A DNA stretch of 42,187 nucleotides from a virus. Made by a program: the position numbers and the translations under genes. Location of the stretch: positions 1 through 42,187 of IMG/VR virus record IMGVR_UViG_3300047089_000069; one strand, given 5' to 3'. Position 1 is the first letter of the stretch, and each line of letters opens with the position of its first letter. Below are positions 23,801 to 30,568 of the stretch, one piece after another. Below the pieces are notes generated by a model. It was not told where the DNA came from. It did not search any database and saw only the letters and a program-made list of their open reading frames with translations.

Positions 23801-23898
23801 GACTGGCCGGTCTTGAAGCTATCCTTGAGCGACGCGCCGAGGCTGTCGATGCCCTGGCCGAGCAGCCCGAGCCCCGACGAGAAATCATAAACGGCCAT
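20785..23898 (-). CDS. Ejection protein with lysozyme/transglycosylase-like N-terminal domain
   Basis: At 1037 residues this is the longest protein here. Residues ~120-235 (IRAKAQELGIDPNIAAKVYGSEGKSG in pieces, then TSFGPLQLHYK, ALRQAKQHGWGQWYGAA) resemble a soluble lytic-transglycosylase fold, with E in GSEGKSG as the likely catalytic acid. A long Ala/Pro-rich disordered stretch (about 240-620) follows. Near residues ~650-740 two tandem units share the motif …IPGFTPKPGAIYQ / LPGFTPKPGVGYQ. The C-terminus is helical. Local wall cleavage during DNA entry is the probable role. ATG 23898 follows GAGGAT and is chosen over a longer frame. Confidence 0.75.
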   Translation of the reverse strand: MAVYDFSSGLGLLGQGIDSLGASLKDSFKTGQSQALATALANGDYAGAMQAAAASGDTATVLKLQDLKRQQGESQSMLDIYNTYKNLQPGTGAPAMPGAAPATTSGVNPPGYDPASVEGKIRAKAQELGIDPNIAAKVYGSEGKSGYYGDKDAAGNYTSFGPLQLHYKTGGGGMGNVGGMGDQFTAATGKNARDPSTIDDQIDFALRQAKQHGWGQWYGAAKVGVGPWDGIGRTTAGSQVAAPVAMAGGNRPAPDTTTATPAPALADVPAPGAAPAAAAGAAYPQLVQAPLPPVRPAGLGPSLVPPAPAGPSMPAVPSAATATDPAVATFLSSHVGPEAAVRLLQAPPDTPVAKLVPPGVLQSDDMLKTAGVFVEEARQALSGGMPHGAPPGLQGKLGAPPSNILPPAPLDASLGTPTVPPPATAAARVDPSALARPALPPAAGFDAAPALAPAPVAPPVVTASAPSPVAAPSPVAAPAPAPSPDASGTTPPVGAGAAATTAPAPVQPPAGLDVPGASMTPAERGNQVQQAALEALKAPETPPPPPDKAPAVKLPPTPAAAAAGDPAASAAATTSPAVAQSLARTRPGSDERMMLLALMMRAAAGSANPTGNMKFVEMLAGIEKSHQDQFEKTKTILSPQELAAIPGFTPKPGAIYQRDAFGNISVTEGAAQPKRAVSPQEIATLLPGFTPKPGVGYQIDPATNAISEVAGAAEPWHIMTPAEVKAERLTDATVPGRVWARQGLTGKPEPIDAPDQEKVVDITPAQQAKFPGAIAMHSGGKKDGQPFYPPAAIEKSPEMLYNARLPVAQKLGLQQGTPEFNTYMATGTMPKVELSVSQQKLVDESNKSLAAIDENLATVENAIEQAKAGKMNFGVTGRVAQALSGLPGMGTEASANTAAIDADIQNTILGNLRTIFGGQVRVSEMNRAMGLKPSTTQSQAEFLAKAQDYTTHLRNLQAQEQRRNAAMSNGSFWQKGAGAGSPAALPTPVAPGSPAGRAQQPAQAQPVPTETSLPEGTPAYGPGGKQLVVKDGRWQPR

Positions 23899-23908
23899 GT
23901 GCTGATCC

Positions 23909-25354
23909 TCAGGCCGCGATGCCGTAGCCGCCCGCGCCGTAGCCGCCGAGGTTGGTGCCACCACCCCCGGCGCCCGAGCCGAACAGGCCGCCTATGCCTG
24001 AGAACAGCGAGCCGCCGAGCGTCGAGCCGCCGCCCAGGCCGAGGCCGCCGAGCTTCAGGAGATCGCCGCCCACGCCAAGCCCGAAATTGAGCGCCGTCGC
24101 CGAAGCCTGCTGCCCCGCCAGGCCGCCCTGGTTCACCAGCGGCAATTGCTGCCCGGTGAGCAGGTTGTCCTGGTTCACGAACTGGTTGGCGGCGCCCGTG
24201 TAGGCTTGTCCCTGCTGCGAGCCGTAGCCGGTCGCCAGGCCCGCGAGCTGCGAGCCGAGGCTGGTCGAGAGCAGGCCCGAGCCGGCGCCATATTGCCCGG
24301 CGAGGTTGGTCAAGGCCGTGCCCTGGCCGACATCGTATTGGCCGACCTGTTGCCCTTGGTTGACGGCATTCTGAGCTCGCGCCGTCGCCTCGTTCTGGGC
24401 CTGCTGCGCCAAGGTGAGGCCCGTCTGGTTGGCGAGGCCGCCTTGCTGTGCCGCCGTGTTCGCCAGGATCTGCGCCTGGTTCTGCCCGGCACCCGTGTAG
24501 AGCCCTGCCTGCGTCGTCCCTTGGGCGATCTGTCCTTGCGCAAGGTTGGTCTGGGCGCCGGCTTGTTGCCCAGTGGCCTGGAGGCCCGTCTGGCCGGTGT
24601 TGGCGAGGTTGGTGATCCAGCTTTGCCAGTTCTGGTTGGCGAGGTTGGCGGCGCGGTCCTGCAGCGCCGTGAGCTGGTTGCCCGAGCCGACACCACCCGT
24701 CGCGGCGGCGCCCCGGTTGACCTGGTCGAGCGCCTGATCGACCGCGTATTGATAGCCGGGAGAGCTGGTGAAGCGCTGCTGCGCCAAAGCCTGCGCGCCA
24801 GGACCGCCAAGACCAAGTGCACCACCGAGCGTCGTCTGCGCCTGGGCGCCAACCGTCGAGTAGGGGCTGAAAGTGGCGCTGATGTTGCCGAGCGTGTTGA
24901 GGCCCTGGCCGTAGCCTTGGTTGACGGCGCCGAGGCTTGCCCCAAGGCCGCCCGCGATGGCACCGCCGGCCGCCTGCCCGCCCTGGCCATAGATGTTCAT
25001 GGCCTGGTTTGAGCCTTGGGTGACATTCTGACCGGCCTGGCCGTAGCCGCCCGCCAGCAGCGCGTCGGCGTTGCCATAGCCGCCCAGCGCCGCGTTGATG
25101 GCGCCTTGGTAGCCTTGCGTCGTCGCCCCTTGGCCAGTCGCGTAGGCCTGGCGCAGCGCGTCCTGCGCCTGCTGCGAGCCGGCCTGCAGCGCCTGCTGGC
25201 CGGTGCCATAGGCCTGGCCGTAGGCGCCGAGGCTCTCGCCGAGGCCGCGCGTGATATCGCTGTTCGCCGCTGCTTGCTGGGTCGAGGCGAGGTTGGCGCC
25301 GAACACAGCGGCATTGCGTCCAGCCGAGCCGGAAAAAGCGTCGAAAAGGCCCAT
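23909..25354 (-). CDS. Gly/Gln/Ala-rich ejection protein
   Basis: This 481-residue protein is dominated by Gly, Gln and Ala in heptad-like helical repeats (QAQDALRQAYATGQG, GYGQAGQNVTQG, AQNEATARAQNAVNQG), ending in a Gly-rich tail with LFGSGAGGGG. Such low-complexity helical proteins accompany the ejection set of P22-like and related podoviruses and may line the DNA-delivery channel. ATG 25354 (MGLFDAFSGSAG) is preferred to an upstream ATG overlapping the next gene. The base composition suggests repeat expansion. Confidence 0.68.
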   Translation of the reverse strand: MGLFDAFSGSAGRNAAVFGANLASTQQAAANSDITRGLGESLGAYGQAYGTGQQALQAGSQQAQDALRQAYATGQGATTQGYQGAINAALGGYGNADALLAGGYGQAGQNVTQGSNQAMNIYGQGGQAAGGAIAGGLGASLGAVNQGYGQGLNTLGNISATFSPYSTVGAQAQTTLGGALGLGGPGAQALAQQRFTSSPGYQYAVDQALDQVNRGAAATGGVGSGNQLTALQDRAANLANQNWQSWITNLANTGQTGLQATGQQAGAQTNLAQGQIAQGTTQAGLYTGAGQNQAQILANTAAQQGGLANQTGLTLAQQAQNEATARAQNAVNQGQQVGQYDVGQGTALTNLAGQYGAGSGLLSTSLGSQLAGLATGYGSQQGQAYTGAANQFVNQDNLLTGQQLPLVNQGGLAGQQASATALNFGLGVGGDLLKLGGLGLGGGSTLGGSLFSGIGGLFGSGAGGGGTNLGGYGAGGYGIAA

Positions 25355-25358
25355 GGGA

Positions 25359-25610
25359 TTATCCCGCTGAAACGGTGAGGATGCCCGCATTCGACCAGAC
25401 CTGGCCGACCACATGCGGGTTCACGGTGGGGAGAAGAGAGGCGTCGGTCTTGGGCTGCAGGGTCGCGAGGCTGCCCGCGATCCCGAGCAGGAACTGCTGC
25501 AGCTTGCCCTCGTATTGCAGCTGCTGCACGGTCGGGTGGCCGCCGATGTCGTAGCGCGAGATGACCGGCTCAAGCAGCGGCGGCAGCTTCGCCGTGAAGG
25601 CGGTCGCCAT
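25359..25610 (-). CDS. Small structural-region hypothetical protein
   Basis: This is an 83-residue protein (FTAKLPPLLEPVISRYDIGG at the start, GKLQQFLLGIAGSLATLQPK in the middle). Its ATG lies in the stop of the DNA-stabilisation gene (TGATG). It is 4 bp upstream of the Gly/Gln-rich ejection gene. It may be a small tail or head-closure piece, but no family is recognised. Confidence 0.65.
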   Translation of the reverse strand: MATAFTAKLPPLLEPVISRYDIGGHPTVQQLQYEGKLQQFLLGIAGSLATLQPKTDASLLPTVNPHVVGQVWSNAGILTVSAG

Positions 25611-27046
25611 CAGGGCGGCCCGATCAGGTTCACGTCACAGCGGCCACCCCTGAATGTCGAGTAGACCGGCGAGGAGGTGTCGAGCCGAAAGCGGATGCCG
25701 TGCTGGGTGGCGATGCCGCCGATACGATTAACGAAGATGGGCCGCTGGAAGTCACCCTGCTGGCCTAGCCCCCGGCGCACAACCGGCGTCGACCAGGTGG
25801 CGCCGCCATCGCGCGAGGTCGAGATCCATAAGCTCGGGTCGGTCGAGTCCGAGGTGCCAGGCACCCCCATCCCGGTGGTGAAATCGAACTGGGCGCCGAC
25901 GCAGCGAATGCGGTGCGGGAATTGCTTGACCGGCCCGCTTTCGAGCCGTGCCATGAAGGCGACACCAAGCTCCTGGTAGGTGGTGAAACTGATCTCGGCG
26001 AGCTGCGTCGTCAGCGTGTCGCCATAATACCATTTGCCGTTGAAGTAGACCGAGCGAGAGGCGCGCCAGCTGTTCGAGTTGGCAGAGCGCCGCTCGTTCC
26101 AAAAACCGGTCGCGGCATTCAGCTCCCAGCAGAAATTCGGCCCCTTGACGACGACGGTCGGCCGACCGCCAGTCACATAGCAGGACATCTCGATCTGGGT
26201 CTTGTCGGCCTCGGCCGCGAGGTCGCGCTCGACATCCTTGTTGCTCACAGGGGTGGTGTTGAGGCCGTCGACCCGGCGCACCGAGTTGTCGGTCGCCACG
26301 AAGTATTGCGCCAGGCCCCAGCCGGGATCAAAGCCGGTGATCGCCGAGGGTCCGACCAGGCCGACCTGGATGACCCCGGCTCGGGCCAGCGGGAAGGGCG
26401 AGGTCGCGGCGTCCGAGTAGACGGTGCAGGCCTTCTTGCCCCAGGCGAAGAACAGGCCGCTTGCGCTCGTGCCACGCACCAAGCCGCCCGAAAGGTCGGC
26501 GAGTGCTTTCGATAGGGCGTTCTGGCTGTGATCGGAGTCACTCACCCAGATGTCGTTGACGCCTGAGGCGAAGATGGTTCCATCCGGCAAGGTGAAGAGA
26601 AAATAGCCGTCGAGAAACGACACCGAGTTTGCCGTCCCCACGTTGCCGTCAGGGTAGCCGGTGACCGCGCTCGACGAGACGGAGAAGGGCCCATTGGCGA
26701 CGCTCACAGCAACGACATCGGGCGTCGGGCTCCGGTTGTTCTTGGCCCAGGTGACTAAGTCGCTGCCGTTCAGCGCGCCCGAGAGCGGCGTGACGGCGCC
26801 CGAGGTCGAGACGGTCACCACGGCGTTGGCGCGCGCCGCATAAAGCGTGTTGTTGACGTCGATCTGGCCACGCGGCACCCCGACCAAAAGGTCGGCGAAG
26901 GGGGCGAGGCCCGGCACCCAGCGGTGCAGATCGATGGCGCCGTCCGCCTCGTAATAGCGGTTGACCAGGCGGCCGACCCCCTCGCCCGGCAAGTCGCCGG
27001 GCTGCGAGGATTGCGGGAAGGGAATGAGCAGGGGAGTGGTCACCAA
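25610..27046 (-). CDS. Packaged-DNA stabilisation protein (P22 gp10-like)
   Basis: A 478-residue, beta-rich protein that would join the portal and adaptor ring to the tail needle or hub and keep packaged DNA inside. The N-terminus (PLLIPFPQSSQPGDLPGEGVG, then LVNRYYEA) and the repeated beta-blade pattern (SVSFLDGYFLFTLPDGTIFASG, then IWVSDSDHSQN) match the gp10-like propeller family. Other landmarks are FFAWGKKACTVYSD and GWGLAQYFVATDNSVRRVDG. Its end overlaps the small protein downstream (TGATG), and its start overlaps the adaptor gene by 7 bp. Confidence 0.82.
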   Translation of the reverse strand: MVTTPLLIPFPQSSQPGDLPGEGVGRLVNRYYEADGAIDLHRWVPGLAPFADLLVGVPRGQIDVNNTLYAARANAVVTVSTSGAVTPLSGALNGSDLVTWAKNNRSPTPDVVAVSVANGPFSVSSSAVTGYPDGNVGTANSVSFLDGYFLFTLPDGTIFASGVNDIWVSDSDHSQNALSKALADLSGGLVRGTSASGLFFAWGKKACTVYSDAATSPFPLARAGVIQVGLVGPSAITGFDPGWGLAQYFVATDNSVRRVDGLNTTPVSNKDVERDLAAEADKTQIEMSCYVTGGRPTVVVKGPNFCWELNAATGFWNERRSANSNSWRASRSVYFNGKWYYGDTLTTQLAEISFTTYQELGVAFMARLESGPVKQFPHRIRCVGAQFDFTTGMGVPGTSDSTDPSLWISTSRDGGATWSTPVVRRGLGQQGDFQRPIFVNRIGGIATQHGIRFRLDTSSPVYSTFRGGRCDVNLIGPP

Positions 27047-27414
27047 AACGAAACCTTGGCGGGGCCGAACGACTGCGCCGCGATGGCGTCCATGCGGCGC
27101 AGGTTCAGCTCGATCGGGCCGGGCGGCCCGAGCGTGTCCTGGTCAGGCGGGATGTCGACGCCGAAGGTCGTCTTGAGCTGGACCGCGAGGCGCCGCCCCA
27201 GCTCGTCGGCGATACCCGAGGGCACCGTGTCGAGGTCGGCGATCGAGATGATGCCACGCAGCTGCAAGTTGGCCGCGAGCGCGTCGAGCTGATCAAGCGC
27301 CGTGAGCATGTCCTCAGGGCTCGGCGGATTGTCCACCGAGGCCCTGATGATGTGCTCAAGCGCCCGTGTCGCGATCCAGGTTGAGTCGCGAGTCGCCGTG
27401 ACCGCGAAGGTCAT
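27040..27414 (-). CDS. Head-tail adaptor (P22 gp4-like, putative)
   Basis: This is a 124-residue, mainly helical protein (LEHIIRASVDNPPSPEDMLTALDQLDALA in pieces). Size and position, just before the gp10-like gene, match the adaptor that binds the portal after packaging. The ATG overlaps the previous stop (ATGA). Sequence alone does not show the gp4 family clearly, so the name rests on gene order. Confidence 0.62.
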   Translation of the reverse strand: MTFAVTATRDSTWIATRALEHIIRASVDNPPSPEDMLTALDQLDALAANLQLRGIISIADLDTVPSGIADELGRRLAVQLKTTFGVDIPPDQDTLGPPGPIELNLRRMDAIAAQSFGPAKVSFW

Positions 27415-27830
27415 TTGTTCCGACGCGGGTCTTTGGCCTTCTCGTGCTTGGCCTTCTCCTCAAGCTCCTCGATGGCGGTGTCGAAGCCATTAAGCCAGGC
27501 GGCGTTCTTGTAGGCGTCGCGCTTGGCCCCGCTCATGGCCGCCTTGTGGCCAGCCTCGTATTGGCCCTCCTCGCCCGGCTGCGGGCTCCCCGGCGCCAAC
27601 GGCGGAACTCGCTCGGACTGCGCCAGCGGCTTGCCGTCCTTGCCCTCGGCCTTGCCCTCGACCTTGTAGTGCCCCGAGGTCGCGGCTCGCATGAGCATCT
27701 CGTCCTTCTGCTCGGCCGTGAGCTGCTTTTGCTGGTCGAGGTCGACGGGTTCGCCGTCCTTGAACTCGACCCCGAACCAGGTGACGACAGGCGCCGCCTT
27801 TTCGAGGTCGTGGTAGGTGATTTTGGCCAT
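27411..27830 (-). CDS. Structural-region hypothetical protein
   Basis: A 139-residue hydrophilic protein starting MAKITYHDLEKAAPVV and VTWFGVEFKDGEPVDL, then LTAEQKDEMLMRAATSGHYKVEG. The second half is Lys/Glu-rich and probably disordered or helical (IEELEEKAKHEKAKD). ATG 27830 follows GGAG by seven bases and is preferred to a longer frame running through the terminator. It lies between the capsid and adaptor genes, so a minor head role is likely. Confidence 0.7.
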   Translation of the reverse strand: MAKITYHDLEKAAPVVTWFGVEFKDGEPVDLDQQKQLTAEQKDEMLMRAATSGHYKVEGKAEGKDGKPLAQSERVPPLAPGSPQPGEEGQYEAGHKAAMSGAKRDAYKNAAWLNGFDTAIEELEEKAKHEKAKDPRRNK

Positions 27831-27850
27831 GGATGGTCTCCGATCGTGAG

Positions 27851-27889
27851 TTAACTTAAAAGTTAAAACCCGGCGCTCGAGCGCCGGGT
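27851..27889 (-). terminator. Leftward terminator after the capsid genes
   Basis: ACCCGGCGC (27868-27876) pairs perfectly with GCGCCGGGT (27881-27889) around TCGA. On the minus strand the stem runs into TTTTAACTTTT. A second small palindrome, TTAACTTAAAAGTTAA (27851-27866), lies in the T-rich tail. Partial termination here would raise capsid expression over downstream tail genes. Confidence 0.82.
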
Positions 27890-27898
27890 CCATTGGCA

Positions 27899-28333
27899 TC
27901 AGCCTGGGCTATCGATGAAGCCCTTGAGAAAGAGGGTGATGTTGCCGGCCGCCGGTGTCACGCCGGCCGCCGCGACGAGCAGCTGGATGTCTGTCTCGAC
28001 CGGATACTTGAACCCCAAGACACCAGCCGGCAAGACGTCGACCTTGCCGCCGGCGACGCCGGCCGTCGAGGCCGAGAGCAGACGGGCGGGAGTCGTCGCG
28101 TCGCCGATCGACAGTGTCAGCGCCGAGGCGGCCAGCGACGCCGTCTCGAAGTTCATGCCGGTGATCGTGAAGCCCGCCGGCACCTTGAACAGCTGGATGG
28201 TGTTGTTGATGGTGCCGACGTCGGTCGTGGTCAGCGCGATCGTGCCGCCCATGACCTTCTCGGCGCGCCAGGGGCCGTGGCTCGGCGTGCGCCGAGCCTC
28301 GGTGATCGCATAAGCAACTCTATTGACTGCCAT
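27899..28333 (-). CDS. Putative capsid decoration (cement) protein
   Basis: The 144-residue protein is rich in Ala, Thr, Gly and Val with beta-strand-like segments (GTIALTTTDVGTINNTIQLF, FTITGMNFETASLAASALTL). It follows the major capsid gene directly, which is where podoviruses place head-decoration or fibre-like cement proteins. ATG 28333 has GAGGTAA six bases upstream. No enzymatic motif. The leader of this gene contains the repeat unit R4. Confidence 0.65.
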   Translation of the reverse strand: MAVNRVAYAITEARRTPSHGPWRAEKVMGGTIALTTTDVGTINNTIQLFKVPAGFTITGMNFETASLAASALTLSIGDATTPARLLSASTAGVAGGKVDVLPAGVLGFKYPVETDIQLLVAAAGVTPAAGNITLFLKGFIDSPG

Positions 28334-28365
28334 TGTCGTTTACCTCGCAGAGGTTGGCTTGTGGG

Positions 28366-28394
28366 GGTTTCTATCCACGCCCCGAGAGGGGCGA
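28366..28394 (-). repeat. Solitary type I-C CRISPR repeat-like unit R4 (after the capsid gene)
   Basis: This 29-nt element on the minus strand begins GTCGCCCC, has loop TCTC and ends GGGGCGTGGATAGAAAC. CGCCCC pairs perfectly with GGGGCG. It starts 5 nt after the major-capsid stop and lies 32 nt before the next start codon, in sense with both. The stem bases differ from R1-R3 while pairing is kept. It lacks the T-tract of a terminator. Read on the plus strand it gives VSIHAPRGAT, the classic I-C repeat artefact. Confidence 0.83.
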
Positions 28395-28399
28395 CTCTA

Positions 28400-29602
28400 T
28401 TAAGCGTCAGGCGGGCTGATGACGAAGCCGGTCGCCACGCCCCAGTCCTTCAAATTGCCAATAGTTCCGGCTTGATCCGGCGGAGCTTTGGCAATTTTAC
28501 CATAGCCATACTGTGCCTCAACACCAATGCCCTTGAGGAATTGGTAGTCAGTCTCGTCTCTATTGGTGCTCTTGGGCATCTGACCTACGACATACGCGTA
28601 GGCGTTCTTGCCGCACATGAAGATCGGCGACACGTCGGCGCCGGCCCCGCCGACCCCCGCAAGGGGGCCGTTGCCGACCGCCGTGGTGCCGGTGCCGATG
28701 ATGTAACGGCCATCGATCTCCGGGATCTCCCGGTAGATGATGCCGTCCTTCAGAAAGGCCGCCCCGCTGAAGATCGGGTTCTCCTTGTAGCCGGTCTCGC
28801 GCGGGCGAGCCTGCAGGTTGGCGTTGGCCATCTCGGGGTCGATCGCGAGATCGCGCAGGGCGCGTGTGCCCAGGAAGCAGACATAATACTCGGCATCGCC
28901 CGCCATGTCGTAAGGCTTGATCGCCGGCCAGGCGGCCATGTTGGTCGTCTGCTGCGCCTGGCGCTTGAGCAAGCGCCCGATCGCCGCCGTCATCTTGTCG
29001 TTCGCCACCACCATGGTCGACAGCGAGGTCGAGACATTGCCGACCGTGGTGTTCGACAGCCTCGAACCGAACACGATGCGGTCGTTGTTCGCCGTCTGCC
29101 ACGAGTTGCGCTGTGCCGCCGTGGCGATACCCCACTTGATCCCGTTGACCCTGTTGCCGGGGTCGGTATGGAAGTTGGTGGGGATGGTCGCCGAAGGGAT
29201 TGCCAGCAGCGCGTCGATCATGTCGTCGCGGCGCCAGCGCTTAATGAACGACTGCAAGGCCGGCGTGCCCTGCTCGCGGATATTGATCGCCGACTCCTTG
29301 GTCGACGATTTCTTGAAGCTCACCGCATGCCGCAGCCAATCGGCCCACATCGGAAAGCCGTAGTTGTCGAGCTGCTCCTCGTGCCCGACCAGCTGGCCGG
29401 TCGCGACGCCATCGGCGCGCAGCTGATCCATCAGCGGAACGTTGACTTGCTTGCCGTCGCCGGCCAGATCCATCACCCGCTGGATGATGCTACCGATACC
29501 ACCGGTATAGGCATCAAAGCGAGAGTCGCGAAGGAAGGACCAAGTAACCTTCTTTTGCCACTTAATTAGTTCGAGATTTACGTTGTTATAAGTCTCGGCC
29601 AT
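28400..29602 (-). CDS. Major capsid protein
   Basis: The 400-residue protein has the size and gene position (after scaffold) of an HK97-fold coat protein. Regions such as WQKKVTWSFLRDSRFDAY, then NVPLMDQLRADGV with GQLVGHEEQLDNYGF and RHAVSFKKSS resemble the N4-gp56/DUF4043 type coat family (…V…L.G.EE.L…RHAV). The C-terminal part includes EYYVCFLGTRALRDL and AEYYV-type beta strands. The Shine-Dalgarno AAGGAG lies in a 6-bp hairpin (CGGCTC/GAGCCG, 29605-29622), which could tune translation. Confidence 0.85.
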   Translation of the reverse strand: MAETYNNVNLELIKWQKKVTWSFLRDSRFDAYTGGIGSIIQRVMDLAGDGKQVNVPLMDQLRADGVATGQLVGHEEQLDNYGFPMWADWLRHAVSFKKSSTKESAINIREQGTPALQSFIKRWRRDDMIDALLAIPSATIPTNFHTDPGNRVNGIKWGIATAAQRNSWQTANNDRIVFGSRLSNTTVGNVSTSLSTMVVANDKMTAAIGRLLKRQAQQTTNMAAWPAIKPYDMAGDAEYYVCFLGTRALRDLAIDPEMANANLQARPRETGYKENPIFSGAAFLKDGIIYREIPEIDGRYIIGTGTTAVGNGPLAGVGGAGADVSPIFMCGKNAYAYVVGQMPKSTNRDETDYQFLKGIGVEAQYGYGKIAKAPPDQAGTIGNLKDWGVATGFVISPPDA

Positions 29603-29638
29603 TTCGGCTCCTTACTGAGCCGAGCGGTGCCCAATGCT

Positions 29639-30511
29639 TTAGGGCTCGCGCTCCATGCTCAAGATCTCCTCGGCGAGCTCCAGGTCGTCGAGCGCCACGG
29701 GTTGAGCCGACATCGCCGACTGCGCGGACCCGGAACGGTTGACTGAGGGGAGCGATTTCTGGGTGGTCGGCGGCGCGGCGATGAACTGTCCCGCCTCGTT
29801 GCGAGGGGGGAGAGCCTGGGGCTGCGGCGCACGGCCCGACATCTGAGCGCTGATGGCTTCGCGAGCCCGCGCCAGGAAATTCGGGTCTTGGAGGGCCTCC
29901 TGCAGGAGGCGCTCGTTGTAGGCGTTGAGGTCGTCTCCGACCTTCGTCAGGTTTTCGCGGCGGGTATGCCATTGCACAGCAGCCACGAAGGGGTTGGCGG
30001 CCTGCATGACCTGTGCCGCCTCGAAGGGGGACATGGTGGGCAGGGCGCGGTCAAACTCTTGGTAGGCAAGATCGGCCTTCTCGGCACCATGGATGGCCCG
30101 AGCGGCGGCGAGGTTGTTGTTAGCGACGACCGCCTGCAGCTGCGACACGATCGGCGCGATGGCCTGCTGGATGCGGGCATCGGCGAACTGGGTGGGGTTG
30201 ACGAACGGATCGGGCGGCTGCGGCTGCGGCTGCGCCGCCTTCTGCTGCTGGTCATAGAGCGCCAGGCGGCGCTCGATCTCCTGGGCCTGGGCGCGGGTCA
30301 GGACGACCTGGTCGGGCTGAGCCTGCGGTGCCTGTTGGACAACCTGGTGGGCCTGCTGAGCGGGCTGCTGGGCCTGCGCCTCGGGCTCGGCGCCAGGCTG
30401 CGGTTGAGCCTGCGCTACCGGCTCCTCGTGCAGGGCCTCCTCGGACTCGGCAGACAGCGTTGCATCGGCCAAAGCAAGCGCCTCGGCCTCGTGATCGAGG
30501 TCGTTGGTCAT
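29639..30511 (-). CDS. Capsid scaffolding protein
   Basis: This 290-residue, Gln/Ala/Glu-rich protein lies directly upstream of the coat gene. The N-terminal third is low-complexity with runs of QAQPQP and QQAPQAQ, and the middle is helical (ADARIQQAIAPIVSQLQAVVA). The C-terminus (ALDDLELAEEILSMEREP) is an amphipathic helix like the coat-binding tails of scaffolds. It would template procapsid assembly and then leave or be cleaved. The assignment rests on composition and position. Confidence 0.8.
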   Translation of the reverse strand: MTNDLDHEAEALALADATLSAESEEALHEEPVAQAQPQPGAEPEAQAQQPAQQAHQVVQQAPQAQPDQVVLTRAQAQEIERRLALYDQQQKAAQPQPQPPDPFVNPTQFADARIQQAIAPIVSQLQAVVANNNLAAARAIHGAEKADLAYQEFDRALPTMSPFEAAQVMQAANPFVAAVQWHTRRENLTKVGDDLNAYNERLLQEALQDPNFLARAREAISAQMSGRAPQPQALPPRNEAGQFIAAPPTTQKSLPSVNRSGSAQSAMSAQPVALDDLELAEEILSMEREP

Positions 30512-30568
30512 GATAAAGATTCCTTGTGAAGAGAGGACCGCGCGGAGGCGGCCTAGATCAGCAGGCGT

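Noticed and set aside
28366-28394. R4 as a plain terminator
   Set aside because: The stem is strong but is followed by TGGATAGAAACCC, not a T-tract. A real terminator lies further down at 27851-27889.
27893-29569. 558-residue plus-strand ORF
   Set aside because: It lies wholly opposite the capsid and decoration genes, is Arg/Asp/Leu-rich as expected of a complement frame, and reads through R4 as VSIHAPRGAT, a known artefact of I-C repeats.
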